From: JAJDTT01 sp965116695 | GTDB lineage: Bacteria; Acidobacteriota; UBA6911; RPQK01; JAJDTT01 | Assembly (NCBI GenBank): GCA_965116695.1 | Contig: OZ220706.1 | Location: 124,001-188,000 of the forward strand | Direction of reading: 5' to 3' | DNA: 64,000 nucleotides | Shown: piece after piece, positions 36,303 to 44,542 of the stretch | Layout: each line of letters begins with the position of its first letter | Numbering within the stretch: the first letter of the stretch is position 1 | The notes under the pieces: model-generated | The model's input: only the letters and a program-made list of their open reading frames with translations | Told to the model about the DNA's origin: nothing | Databases searched by the model: none | Program-made: the position numbers and the translations under genes

Positions 36303-37742
36303 ATGATGTTCTCCACCAGGAGCCGGCCCCGAACCAAGATCGTTTGCACTCTGGGCCCATCGGTGCAATCCCGGTCCAGCATTCGGCAGTTGGTCGAGGC
36401 GGGAATGAACGTGGCCCGTCTCAACATGGCCCACGGAACCATGGAGGACCACACCACGGCGTTCGGCCACGTTCGCTCCATTGCCGATGAACTGAAACAA
36501 CCCGTGGGGATCATGGTGGACGTTCCCGGCCCCAAGTACCGGACGGGCGATATTCCTTCGGGTTCCGTCTCCTTCAAGGAAGGCCGACGGATCACGCTCA
36601 CCAGTCGGCAGGGCGGGGTGGATGAAGAAGACTTCGTGGTGCCGGTCAGACCTGCGGGAATCCACCGGGACGCCCGGCCTGGAAACCGGGTTCTTCTGAA
36701 TGACGGAATGATCACCCTGCAGATCCGGGAGGTTCAGGGCGAGGACGTTCTCTGCGAGGCTCTCACCGCGGGTCGAATCACTCCCGGGCGGGGAGTCACG
36801 ACACCGGGTGTCGAGCCGTCCCAGCCTTTTCCCGACGAGAAAGCGACGGCCGCCATGGGATTTGCCGCTCGTCACCAGGCGGATTTCGTCGCGCTATCCA
36901 CCGTGACCACGTCCGATGACGTGGCCAAAGCCCGCGAGATCCTGTTGGCCCTGGGGTTCGCCGGGGGGATCTATTCGAAGGTCGAGCGCTCCCGGGCCGT
37001 CGCCAACCAGGTGTCCATCATCAATGAGAGCGACGGCATCATCGTGGCCCGGGGAGACCTGGGAACGGAGATCCGGCTGGCCCGGGTTCCCGTCGTGCAG
37101 AAGGAGCTGATCGGCCTGTGCAACGAGCTGGGAAAACCGGTGATCACGGCAACGCAGATGCTCGAGTCCATGATCTCCCTGCCGGTCCCCACCCGAGCCG
37201 AGGTGACGGACGTGGCCAACGCCGTGTTCGACGGCACCGATGCCGTCATGCTCTCAGGCGAGACTTCCATCGGACGGTATCCCCTGGAAGCGGTCCGTTT
37301 CATGGCGGAGGTGTCGCTGGAGGCCGAAAAAGCCCTGCCCTACGATGCCATACTGGTGGAGAAGCGGGACCATCTGGAGCCTCTGACCGACGACGCCATC
37401 TCCTACAATGCCTGCCAGACCGCCCATCAACTGGGCGCAGCCCTGATCGTGACGTTCACCGAATCGGGGGGCACCGCGAAACGGGTTTCCAAGTACCGCC
37501 CCCGGACGCCGATCCTGGCTCTGGTCCACAACGAGCGGACGCGGCGATCCCTGACCGTGACCTGGGGAGTCCAACCCGTAACCACCGGTAGCCTGGAGCG
37601 CACCGACGACTTCTTCGACCGGGCACGGGAGGAAGCCGTGCGCCGGGTCGGTCTGAAGAAGGGCGCGCTGCTGGTGCTGGTGGCCGGCGTCCCCATCGGC
37701 CTTCCCGGTGGAACCAATCTGCTCCGGGTCCTGACTATCTGA
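36303..37742 (+). CDS. pyk: Pyruvate kinase, divergent, with Lys at the K+-dependence position
   Basis: The 479-aa protein matches the family over its length: TKIVCTLGPS, ARLNMAHG, catalytic K226 and Mg ligands E228 (SKVER) and D252 (ARGDLG), the highly conserved VITATQMLESMI, PTRAEVTDVANAVFDGTDAVMLSGET, and an alpha/beta C-terminal domain. It converts PEP and ADP to pyruvate and ATP in glycolysis. Oddities are V74-P75 instead of Thr-Lys, K78 at the position that is Glu in K+-dependent enzymes (rabbit 117), and A43 where the K+-binding Ser normally is. In known enzymes Lys there goes with K+-independent activity. The start may be 36303 or 36306; the ribosome site is weak. It is divergent from the sulfatase gene. 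Confidence 0.93.
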   Translation: MMFSTRSRPRTKIVCTLGPSVQSRSSIRQLVEAGMNVARLNMAHGTMEDHTTAFGHVRSIADELKQPVGIMVDVPGPKYRTGDIPSGSVSFKEGRRITLTSRQGGVDEEDFVVPVRPAGIHRDARPGNRVLLNDGMITLQIREVQGEDVLCEALTAGRITPGRGVTTPGVEPSQPFPDEKATAAMGFAARHQADFVALSTVTTSDDVAKAREILLALGFAGGIYSKVERSRAVANQVSIINESDGIIVARGDLGTEIRLARVPVVQKELIGLCNELGKPVITATQMLESMISLPVPTRAEVTDVANAVFDGTDAVMLSGETSIGRYPLEAVRFMAEVSLEAEKALPYDAILVEKRDHLEPLTDDAISYNACQTAHQLGAALIVTFTESGGTAKRVSKYRPRTPILALVHNERTRRSLTVTWGVQPVTTGSLERTDDFFDRAREEAVRRVGLKKGALLVLVAGVPIGLPGGTNLLRVLTI

Positions 37743-37755
37743 CGTTTTTCTGAGA

Positions 37756-37856
37756 GGATGTGTCGATCGTTTTTCCTGGGGCCGACTGGAAGCTGGTCGG
37801 CGCCTGAAAGACGCCGCTCCTGGATGTGTCGATCGTTCTTCCCGGGGCCGACGGGA
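37756..37856. repeat. Tandem 35-bp direct repeats with a REP-like hairpin between them
   Basis: Copies 37756-37790 and 37822-37856 match at 32 of 35 positions (GGATGTGTCGATCGTT start). Between them, on the minus strand, a GGAG foot (37817-37820) abuts a CGGCG/CGCCG stem (37798-37802 with 37812-37816). The unit lies between pyk and the symporter, and the second copy ends just before the symporter ribosome site. Confidence 0.75.
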
Positions 37857-37866
37857 AGGGAAGCAC

Positions 37867-39822
37867 ATGATTCTCGCTCAAACCACTTGGCTGGGACTCC
37901 ATTGGGTGGACTGGGTCGTTCTGATCTTCTACCTGCTGGCCGTCTCCTTCATCGGTTTCTGGTCCTACCGGAAGGTGAGGGATCTGACCGACTTCTTCAT
38001 GGGGGGCCGCCGTTTCGGCAAGGTCTTCATGATGTTCTTCGCCTTCGGCGTCGGGACCAGCAGCGAGCAGGCCCTGAGCGTCGCCGCCGGGTCATTCCGC
38101 TACGGACTGGCCGGGATCTGGTACCAGTTCCTGTGGCTCTGGGCCACACCTTTCTACTGGATCATCGCTCCCGTCTTTCGCCGCATGCGGGCCTTGACCA
38201 CCAGCGACTTCTTCCAGGCCCGTTACGATTCTTCCACTGCGACGCTCTATTCGTGCCTGGGGATCGTCATGTCGGTGGTCTTCATGGCCGGGGCCCTGTA
38301 CGGCAGCGGGGAGATGATCGAAGGACTTGCGGGAGGCATCGATCCGGCGACGGGAGAGCCTTATTTCCCCATGGAATACGCCGTCGCCGGGATGACCGTG
38401 CTCTTCGTCCTCTACGGCATGGCCGGAGGCCTGGGCGCCGCCATCATCACCGACTTCATCCAGGGCGTCCTGACCATCATCTTCTCCTTCCTGCTGCTCC
38501 CCTTCGCCTTCAACGCCGCGGCCCGGGTGGCCGGAACCTCCAGCGGATTCGCGGCGCTGCACCAGGGCGTGCCGGGTCGGAGCGGCTCCGAGTTGCTGAG
38601 CCTCACGGTCACGGAGCAAGTCAGCAGCCTCATGGGACAGGAACCCATCACCCTCTTCTACGTGGTGATGCTCTCGCTCACCGGGCTCATCGGGATCGTG
38701 GTCCAGCCCCACATCATGGGCGTCTGCGGCGCCGGACGCACCGAGTTCGAGGGGCGGTTCGGCTTCACCGTCGGCAACTTCATCAAGCGGTTCTGCACCA
38801 TCGCCTGGACCTTCACCGGGCTGGCATGCATCATCATCTACCTGACGCCCGAGAACGGGTACCTGTCGGCCGCCGAGATCCAGCGGGTCCAGTCCGACCC
38901 CGGGGCGCTGGCCGCCTTCGCCAACCAGGTCTTCGGGCGGGCCGCCCACGACATTCTGCCCACCATCTCAGCCGGACTGGTGGGACTCCTCATGGCTTCG
39001 CTGCTGGCGGCGGTGATGAGCAGTTGCGATGCCCAGATGGTGGTGGGGTCCGGACTCTTCACCGAGAACATCTACAAGCGCTTCATCCATCCCCATGGCG
39101 GTGAGGGCCACTATCTCTGGGTCGGACGCCTGAGCGGCCTGGGGATCGTCTGCCTCGCCCTGCTCATGCTGACCCAGTTCGACAACGTGATTCAGGTCCT
39201 GACTCGTTACATCCAGCCCATTCCCACATTCATGGGCTTGGCCTTCTGGTTCGGCATCACCTGGAGAGGCTATACGGCCAAGGCCGTCTGGGCCTCCACC
39301 GTGGCCACCGCTCTGGCCTGGTACCTGACCCAAACCCACAATCCGTTCGAGACTATCGCCGCCCTGGGGAGTTCCCAGTTCTTCCAGCTCAACATCGACT
39401 ATCTTCCCGGCCTGGTTCGGGGCTGGCTCCATGAGCAGGTCCCGGGAATCATGCAGGTGGTCCAGGGTGCGGGAGGCGAAGCGGCCTACCGGACCCGTCT
39501 GCCCTACCAGATTCTCATCTACCTCTCCTGCGGCGCGGCGGCCGGTCTGGTCACCAGCTTTCTGACCCGGCCCGTGGCCCGGGCCAAGCTGGACCATTTT
39601 TTCCGGCTCATCCACACTCCGGTCCGGGAGGGCGAAAAGATCGACGAGCCTTGCACCCTCCCGGAGAACCCCTTGCCGGCCGAGACCGAAAAGCTGATCT
39701 CGGCGGGCGGACTGGAGATTCCCCGGCCCGGCCTGGTGGGCCTGGCGGGTTTCGGCCTGGCCTGGGTCGCCGTGGGAGGCCTGATCTGGCTGACCGTGAC
39801 CTTGGCCGGGATCGGCGGATAG
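37867..39822 (+). CDS. Sodium:solute symporter (SSS/SLC5 family)
   Basis: The 651-aa protein is longer than the usual 500-600, with about 13-14 hydrophobic segments. Family landmarks include WVVLIFYLLAVSFIGFWSYRK, the DFFMGGRRFGK loop, and GMAGGLGAAIITDFIQGVLTI, the typical fourth/fifth helix signature of SSS carriers. A soluble tail of about 50 residues (REGEKIDEPCTLPENPLPA) precedes the final membrane helix. It imports sugars, amino acids, nucleosides or vitamins with Na+; the substrate is not readable. ATG 37867 follows GGGAAGGGAAG. It follows pyk on the same strand with repeats in between. A hairpin at 39830-39857 lies just past the stop. Confidence 0.92.
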   Translation: MILAQTTWLGLHWVDWVVLIFYLLAVSFIGFWSYRKVRDLTDFFMGGRRFGKVFMMFFAFGVGTSSEQALSVAAGSFRYGLAGIWYQFLWLWATPFYWIIAPVFRRMRALTTSDFFQARYDSSTATLYSCLGIVMSVVFMAGALYGSGEMIEGLAGGIDPATGEPYFPMEYAVAGMTVLFVLYGMAGGLGAAIITDFIQGVLTIIFSFLLLPFAFNAAARVAGTSSGFAALHQGVPGRSGSELLSLTVTEQVSSLMGQEPITLFYVVMLSLTGLIGIVVQPHIMGVCGAGRTEFEGRFGFTVGNFIKRFCTIAWTFTGLACIIIYLTPENGYLSAAEIQRVQSDPGALAAFANQVFGRAAHDILPTISAGLVGLLMASLLAAVMSSCDAQMVVGSGLFTENIYKRFIHPHGGEGHYLWVGRLSGLGIVCLALLMLTQFDNVIQVLTRYIQPIPTFMGLAFWFGITWRGYTAKAVWASTVATALAWYLTQTHNPFETIAALGSSQFFQLNIDYLPGLVRGWLHEQVPGIMQVVQGAGGEAAYRTRLPYQILIYLSCGAAAGLVTSFLTRPVARAKLDHFFRLIHTPVREGEKIDEPCTLPENPLPAETEKLISAGGLEIPRPGLVGLAGFGLAWVAVGGLIWLTVTLAGIGG

Positions 39823-39829
39823 GCTGCCT

Positions 39830-39857
39830 GGAGGGGCGATATCCAATCGCCCACTCC
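39830..39857. repeat. Hairpin with 5-nt loop after the symporter (REP-like or terminator)
   Basis: GGAG-GGGCGAT, loop ATCCA, ATCGCCC-a-CTCC: 11 paired bases with one bulged A. It lies between convergent genes (symporter stop 39822, MFS stop 39923), so it could act as a terminator, but it has no clear T-run. It has a GGAG foot and the same 5-nt loop size as other palindromes in the window. Confidence 0.65.
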
Positions 39858-39922
39858 TTATACGGGTGGGTTCATGCGCGCTGTGGGGCCGGAGTCCGGC
39901 GGTCGGCAACCGCAGTTCCGGC

Positions 39923-41191
39923 TCAGGCAGCAAGCCTTCCCGGCCGGGCGTCCGATCCGGGGCCGGTATCCGGCTCGCGGAAGACTCGCCAGAAGACGAG
40001 GGCGCACAGGGCCGTGATCACCGCGGGCACGGCAAATACGATGTCGTAGCGGGTCGTTTCGCCCACGGTGGCCACCTCCTTGAGCCAGCCCGAGAAGAGG
40101 CTCCCGATGAACAGTCCGATGCCCAGGACCGCCACGTTGATCAGCGACTGGGCCGACGCGCGGATGTCGGACGGCGCCACCATGTCCGTGTAGATGAACG
40201 CCACCACGAAGAAGAAGACATAGCAGAACCCGTGCAGGGACAGGGAGCCGACGACCACCCAGACCAGCGCCGGGGCGCTCTCGTACAGTGGCCAGGCGGC
40301 CGCGAAGATGACGTAGCGGACAGGCCAGGCCAGGATGCCCACCAGCATGGAGACCCTCACGCCCCAGCGGGAGAGGGCGTAGGGAAGGACCAGGGCCATG
40401 GTGAAAATCTCGGCGATCTGACCGATGGTCATCCAGGCAGGCAGATTCTCCGAGGTGATGCCCACCGCGGGACCAATGGTCTGGAGGTAGGGAAAGGTGA
40501 GGATGTAGTAGAGCTGCAGCTCGGTGGCCACCACGAAGGCGATGATGAAGAAACTGAGGTAGTTCCGGTCCTTGAGGAGTCCGAACGACTTCCGGAAGGC
40601 CAGAGGGTCCGGAGCCTCACGGGCGGGGGGCGTGTGGGGAAGCGCCAGGGAGAAGAGGCCCAGGACCAGGGAGAATGCAGCCGCCAGGACGAAGGTGTCG
40701 ATGTAGCCGGCCGATTCCGTATCCAGCGCGACCCGCATTCCGGTCAGAGCCCAGTTGGCGCCGATCCATCCCAGCGTTCCCCAGACCCGGATGGGCCCGA
40801 AGTCCCGCTGCCCGTCGGCCAGGTGCTGGAACGCCAGGGCGTTGGTCAGGGCCAGGGTGGGCGCGAAGACCAGGCAGTAGAGGAGCATCAGGATCAACAT
40901 GGTGCCCAGGGTTTCGGTGTACGCCATCCAGAGGAGGAATCCCGCGCCCAGCAGATGAAAGATGGCCAACGCCACCTGGGTCGGAAGCCAGCGGTCCGCC
41001 ACCTGGCCTCCGGTAAACGGAGCCACCAGGTTGGCCAGGGGAAAGGCCGCGTAGATCAGCCCCAGTCCCCACCCCGAGAAACCCAGTTGCGCTTCCAGGT
41101 ACCCGGCCAGGGCCGGCGCCCAGGCTCCCCAGATGGCGTACTGCAGGAACATCATCAGGCTGAGCCGGGGATGACTGAACATTCTTCTCAT
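39923..41191 (-). CDS. MFS transporter, nucleoside:H+ symporter/NupG-like
   Basis: The 422-aa protein has 12 hydrophobic segments. The N terminus LSLMMFLQYAIWGAWAPALAGYL and segments FTGGQVADRWLPTQ (loop 2-3 motif) and FGPIRVWGTLGWIGANW are characteristic of the NupG-type nucleoside/sugar branch, where GxxRxWG(S/T)xG is conserved. It would import a nucleoside or related sugar derivative by proton symport. It is the last gene of the five-gene minus-strand operon, 46 bp after the mutarotase-like lipoprotein, and so is probably the uptake step for whatever the HAD/DHS-like/PfkB enzymes handle. ATG 41191 follows AGGAGAG. Confidence 0.87.
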   Translation of the reverse strand: MRRMFSHPRLSLMMFLQYAIWGAWAPALAGYLEAQLGFSGWGLGLIYAAFPLANLVAPFTGGQVADRWLPTQVALAIFHLLGAGFLLWMAYTETLGTMLILMLLYCLVFAPTLALTNALAFQHLADGQRDFGPIRVWGTLGWIGANWALTGMRVALDTESAGYIDTFVLAAAFSLVLGLFSLALPHTPPAREAPDPLAFRKSFGLLKDRNYLSFFIIAFVVATELQLYYILTFPYLQTIGPAVGITSENLPAWMTIGQIAEIFTMALVLPYALSRWGVRVSMLVGILAWPVRYVIFAAAWPLYESAPALVWVVVGSLSLHGFCYVFFFVVAFIYTDMVAPSDIRASAQSLINVAVLGIGLFIGSLFSGWLKEVATVGETTRYDIVFAVPAVITALCALVFWRVFREPDTGPGSDARPGRLAA

Positions 41192-41237
41192 CGATTCCTC
41201 TCCTTGCTTCCGAGTCGGTCGATCAGGCCGAGAATCG

Positions 41238-42404
41238 CTACGGCAGGGCCCCCACGTCGACGGTCAGGCTCCTGGGTTGGCCGTCGCGGCGCTCCCGCAT
41301 GCGGAGTTGAGCGCCATCGTATTCCGCGGAAGCCACGCCCTGGAAATCGTGCGGGATCCGCGCCAGAAACAGGATGTAGCTCCGGGTCTCCGTCTCTCCC
41401 GCGTCCAGGTACTCGTAGACTCCTCTGTCCAGCACTTTGCCCAGCTCGAGCAGCGTCGGGAAGGGCTGGTGGATCCCCGTGGTCCCGAACTCGAGCCCGC
41501 GGGCGCTCACCTTCCCCTGGCGCCGGTAACGCCACATGTTGAGCCACGGGTACTCGGAGGTCTTCCAGAGATATCCCACCAGAAGTCCGGCCGAAGGCGT
41601 TGCGGCCGTCACCCAGCCGTACTCCACTCCGGCATCGAAGATGAACGCGGTGACTTCGTGGCCCGAGGCGCCCTCTGCGCCGCGGAAGAAACGAAGGTTC
41701 TCCGGCGTCCCACCAATCGAAATCCGCGGCCAGTGGCCGGCGTCGTCCGTCGACTGGGGCACCGGTTCTTCCTGAACCAGCCCGTGGGCGGCGTTGCAGT
41801 CCACGATGGTGGTGTCGTCCAGGAAGGGAGGGGCGATGCTGGGATGTTGCACCAGGTTGTAGACTCTCCCCGCCGCCCGAACGTTGGTGACCGCTTCGGT
41901 CACCGTGAGGGACGCCTCGTTCTCCCGGAGCCGGACGGTTCGCTTCACCTCCATCCCCGCCAGGGGAAGGGCGCACCCCATTCCGAGCCCCAGGTCCGCC
42001 GCTGCGCCGCCCGGCGGATCGAGCCGGTCCCAGACTACCCGGGGAGCTTCCCCGTGATAGGGCATCCCCATCTTCTCCTCGGCTGGAGACGGGGCGCCCC
42101 AGCGGTCCAGGCAGATGAAATGCCCCTGCAGGGTGGGGCCGTCGGGACTCAGCGGTTCGATGTCCTCCGTGGCTCTCCAGCTCAACGGGTTGACGGTGTC
42201 GCCGAGGAAGTGGAAATCGATGATTCCGCCTCCCCAGCGGTCCAGCGTGACCTGGGAGAGTCCGTTCTTCAGGACCAGCAGGCGGGGTGCGGACGCCGGT
42301 TTCTCCGGGGCAGGCGTGCATCCGGTCATGCCGGCCAGCAACGCCACGACCAACGCCAGCCAGAGTGGGTCGAGAAATTCCAAAGTCTTCAGGATCATGG
42401 TCAT
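41238..42404 (-). CDS. Lipoprotein with galactose-mutarotase-like beta-sandwich (tentative)
   Basis: The 388-aa protein starts with an N-terminal membrane segment and lipobox LLAGMTGC (Cys at about residue 29). LLVLKNGLSQVTLDRWGGGIIDFHFLGDTVNPLSW at the start resembles the opening strands of aldose-1-epimerase-type folds. Later NLVQHPSIAPPFLDDTTIVDCNA and LWKTSEYPWLNMWRY look like sugar-binding loops of the mutarotase supersandwich. Catalytic His/Glu cannot be assigned with certainty, so it may bind rather than convert the sugar. In the operon it lies 96 bp after the PfkB kinase and 46 bp before the MFS transporter. As a surface or periplasmic lipoprotein it could prepare the sugar for uptake. 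Confidence 0.65.
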   Translation of the reverse strand: MTMILKTLEFLDPLWLALVVALLAGMTGCTPAPEKPASAPRLLVLKNGLSQVTLDRWGGGIIDFHFLGDTVNPLSWRATEDIEPLSPDGPTLQGHFICLDRWGAPSPAEEKMGMPYHGEAPRVVWDRLDPPGGAAADLGLGMGCALPLAGMEVKRTVRLRENEASLTVTEAVTNVRAAGRVYNLVQHPSIAPPFLDDTTIVDCNAAHGLVQEEPVPQSTDDAGHWPRISIGGTPENLRFFRGAEGASGHEVTAFIFDAGVEYGWVTAATPSAGLLVGYLWKTSEYPWLNMWRYRRQGKVSARGLEFGTTGIHQPFPTLLELGKVLDRGVYEYLDAGETETRSYILFLARIPHDFQGVASAEYDGAQLRMRERRDGQPRSLTVDVGALP

Positions 42405-42480
42405 GCTCTCCTGCAGCAGCCTGCGGCCGATACCGTCGCTGAACCCGGCCGGTGCTGCGTTCCGGCCGGAAGCGGGACAG

Positions 42481-42504
42481 AGCGGCCTCGACGGCCGTTC
42501 CTAC
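42481..42504 (-). repeat. REP-like hairpin overlapping the PfkB stop codon
   Basis: On the minus strand GTAGGAA is followed by CGGCC, loop GTCGA and GGCCG. The TAG of GTAG is the stop codon of the kinase gene (42501-42503). The 5-nt loop matches the other palindromes in the window. Confidence 0.55.
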
Positions 42505-43538
42505 AATTGGTTCTGCTCCTTCCAAAGGGCCAGCCGCCGGGACAGTTGACGGCGCGTCGCCGTGCCGGTGACGGCCAACTGCCGGATCGTGACCGACGCC
42601 GCCAGGTTGCCCACCAGGGCAGCCTCCGGCAAGCTTGCCCCGCCGCACAGCGCCAGCAGCGCGCCGGCGGTAAAGCTGTCGCCGGCTCCGGTCGCGTCCA
42701 CGGGGCCTTCCACCCGGACGGCCGGCACCCGCGTGATCTCGGGGTCGCTCACCAGGGCTCCCGCATCACCCAGGGTCACGCAAACGGGAGCGCCGGCCCT
42801 TTCCCGGAAACGGGGCAGGACCCGGCGAATGGATTCCACCGGGACCGTCTCTCCAGGTCCGGGGGTATAGCGCCGCACCGCCTCGAATTGATTCGGCTTC
42901 AGGATCATGCGGCGGAAGCGGTGGATCCGGGCCCGGCTGTCCGCCCAGAAGATGACTCGGGGGTGGCGGCTGGCCAGATCCGCCAAGGCGTCCCGGACCT
43001 CCCGGGTCACGACGCCCAGGTCCGGTTCCGCCACCTGATCCTCGATGATGACGGCATCGACGCGATCCAGCAGGCCTTCCAGATCGGCCAACATCTCCTG
43101 GAGGAGATCCGGCGGGACGGGGTCGCGGTTGCGGATGTCATACCGCTCGTGTTCGCCGGAAAGCCCCTTCCGGGACCAGTCTCTGGGTTTCAGATAGGTG
43201 GGAGTCAGAAGTGCCTTCCGGCGCCGCAAACCCCGGGTGGTGCAGCCGATGCGGTCCAGGCATTGCCGCAACTCGAATCCATGGCCGTCATCCCCGGTGA
43301 TTCCCAGGGCCTGGATCCGGCCGCAATCCAGCGATGCCAGGTTGTTTGCCACCGTTCCCGCAGCGCCGGGACTGGAGCGAACGGCGGCGACCTGGTGGGC
43401 CCTCCTTCCGGTTTCCAGACTTCTCTCCTCCAGATCCGGATCGACCTCCAGGTACCGGTCCAGGAAGAAATCTCCCAAGACCGCGACCCGGCAGGAGGGA
43501 AACCGGCCCATCAATTCTTCCAGTCTGGAACTTTTCAT
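42501..43538 (-). CDS. PfkB-family sugar kinase, RfaE/HldE-like
   Basis: The 345-aa ribokinase-fold protein has an N-terminal VAVLGDFFLDRYLEVDP start and GAAGTVANNLASL (first PfkB signature region). NQFEAVRRY and the second signature DATGAGDSFTAGALLAL carry the catalytic base Asp in the GAGD anion hole. The arrangement GD-x-x-LDRY and PGAAGTVA is closest to the heptose-7-phosphate kinase (RfaE/HldE kinase domain) branch, but the nucleotidyltransferase half is absent. It phosphorylates a sugar or sugar phosphate with ATP. ATG 43538 overlaps the upstream stop as ATGA, so translation is coupled to the DHS-like gene. A much longer frame reaching 44705 overlaps that gene and is rejected. Confidence 0.88.
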   Translation of the reverse strand: MKSSRLEELMGRFPSCRVAVLGDFFLDRYLEVDPDLEERSLETGRRAHQVAAVRSSPGAAGTVANNLASLDCGRIQALGITGDDGHGFELRQCLDRIGCTTRGLRRRKALLTPTYLKPRDWSRKGLSGEHERYDIRNRDPVPPDLLQEMLADLEGLLDRVDAVIIEDQVAEPDLGVVTREVRDALADLASRHPRVIFWADSRARIHRFRRMILKPNQFEAVRRYTPGPGETVPVESIRRVLPRFRERAGAPVCVTLGDAGALVSDPEITRVPAVRVEGPVDATGAGDSFTAGALLALCGGASLPEAALVGNLAASVTIRQLAVTGTATRRQLSRRLALWKEQNQL

Positions 43539-44539
43539 GATTCCGGTGAAGGATTGTTTCGTGAGAGCTCCTTTGCCTGAACCCGGTCGAGGACCAGATC
43601 GTAGAGGGCCGGGACCGTCGCCGCGTGGTTTCCCTGGACGTAGAAGCTCTCCCCTCCGTCGGCCACGGTTCGTACCAGGATGGTTTTGAAGGGGCGGAAA
43701 TAATATCTGGGGTCCGACTTGCCGGCCTCCCGGGAGGTGTCTCCCAGAGGAACCAGGTCGAAGACGGCCGTGGTGAAAAGGGCAATGCGCCGGCTTTCCC
43801 CGTGAGCCACGTTTCGAGCCATGGCCAGGGCCTTCAGGTAGATCTCGGGTCCCATGACGGCCGACCCGATATTGAGAAAGACCCCACCCTCGAGGCGGGT
43901 CACCGACTCGGTGAAGATCAGGAAGTCGGTGTAGGAGGCGGCTCCGGTGGCGGCTCCGTCGAATCCCGGGTGCTGGTGGATGATGTCCTGGCCGATGGAG
44001 ACGTGGACCGTCGCCGGGACCTGTAGCCGGTAGGCCGCGGCCAGGATGCTCTCGCGCCGGTGCGGGAAGGACTCCTCCTGGATCATCCGTCCCACGGCCT
44101 CCCCCAGGCCGATCCCGTCGCAAGCCGCGGCTGAAGCCGCCTCGTTGATGCGTCCGGTCTCCCGCCAGAGTCCGAACTGGCCTTCGGCGACGTAGCGGGC
44201 CACGCTCTCGCAGGTCTCGCCCACCAGCGCCAGTTCGAAATCGTGAATGGCGCCGGCGCCGTTGAGGGCCAGGTGGCTCAGGACTCCGCGCTCCATGAGA
44301 TCGATGAGCAGCGGGGCGTTGCCCTCCCGCAGGACATGGGCGCCGCAGGCGAAAATGACGGCTCGGCCGGTCCGCGAGGCGTCCACGATCCGCGAGGCCA
44401 GTATTGGCAGCGCCGGATGCTCGAAAGGCACTCGACTCCCCTCCGGCCTCTTCAACACGTCCGCCGCCTTCAGGTCGTGGGTCCGCCGGCTCAGGGGCAG
44501 CAGGCGCAGGCGGCTGCGGTCGAATTGAGGGAAGGGCAA
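43535..44539 (-). CDS. Deoxyhypusine-synthase-fold-like protein (function unknown)
   Basis: The 334-aa protein resembles the deoxyhypusine synthase fold in length and layout: GRAVIFACGAHVLREG, LSHLALNGAGAIHDFELALVG (compare the N-G-A-x-x-x-HD pattern of DHS), a helical insertion, then SIGQDIIHQHPGFDGAATG and FLNIGSAVMGPEIYLKALAMAR, glycine-rich turns expected of an NAD-binding Rossmann core. Bacteria lack eIF5A, so bacterial members act on other substrates (some make homospermidine or aminopropyl/guanidino compounds). I cannot confirm the catalytic Lys. It lies between the HAD phosphatase (3-bp gap) and the PfkB kinase (4-bp overlap), so it likely acts in the same pathway. ATG 44539 is used. 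Confidence 0.55.
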   Translation of the reverse strand: MPFPQFDRSRLRLLPLSRRTHDLKAADVLKRPEGSRVPFEHPALPILASRIVDASRTGRAVIFACGAHVLREGNAPLLIDLMERGVLSHLALNGAGAIHDFELALVGETCESVARYVAEGQFGLWRETGRINEAASAAACDGIGLGEAVGRMIQEESFPHRRESILAAAYRLQVPATVHVSIGQDIIHQHPGFDGAATGAASYTDFLIFTESVTRLEGGVFLNIGSAVMGPEIYLKALAMARNVAHGESRRIALFTTAVFDLVPLGDTSREAGKSDPRYYFRPFKTILVRTVADGGESFYVQGNHAATVPALYDLVLDRVQAKELSRNNPSPES

Positions 44540-44542
44540 TCT

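Noticed and set aside
37756..37856. CRISPR array
   Set aside because: Only two imperfect copies, no regular spacer series and no cas genes nearby.
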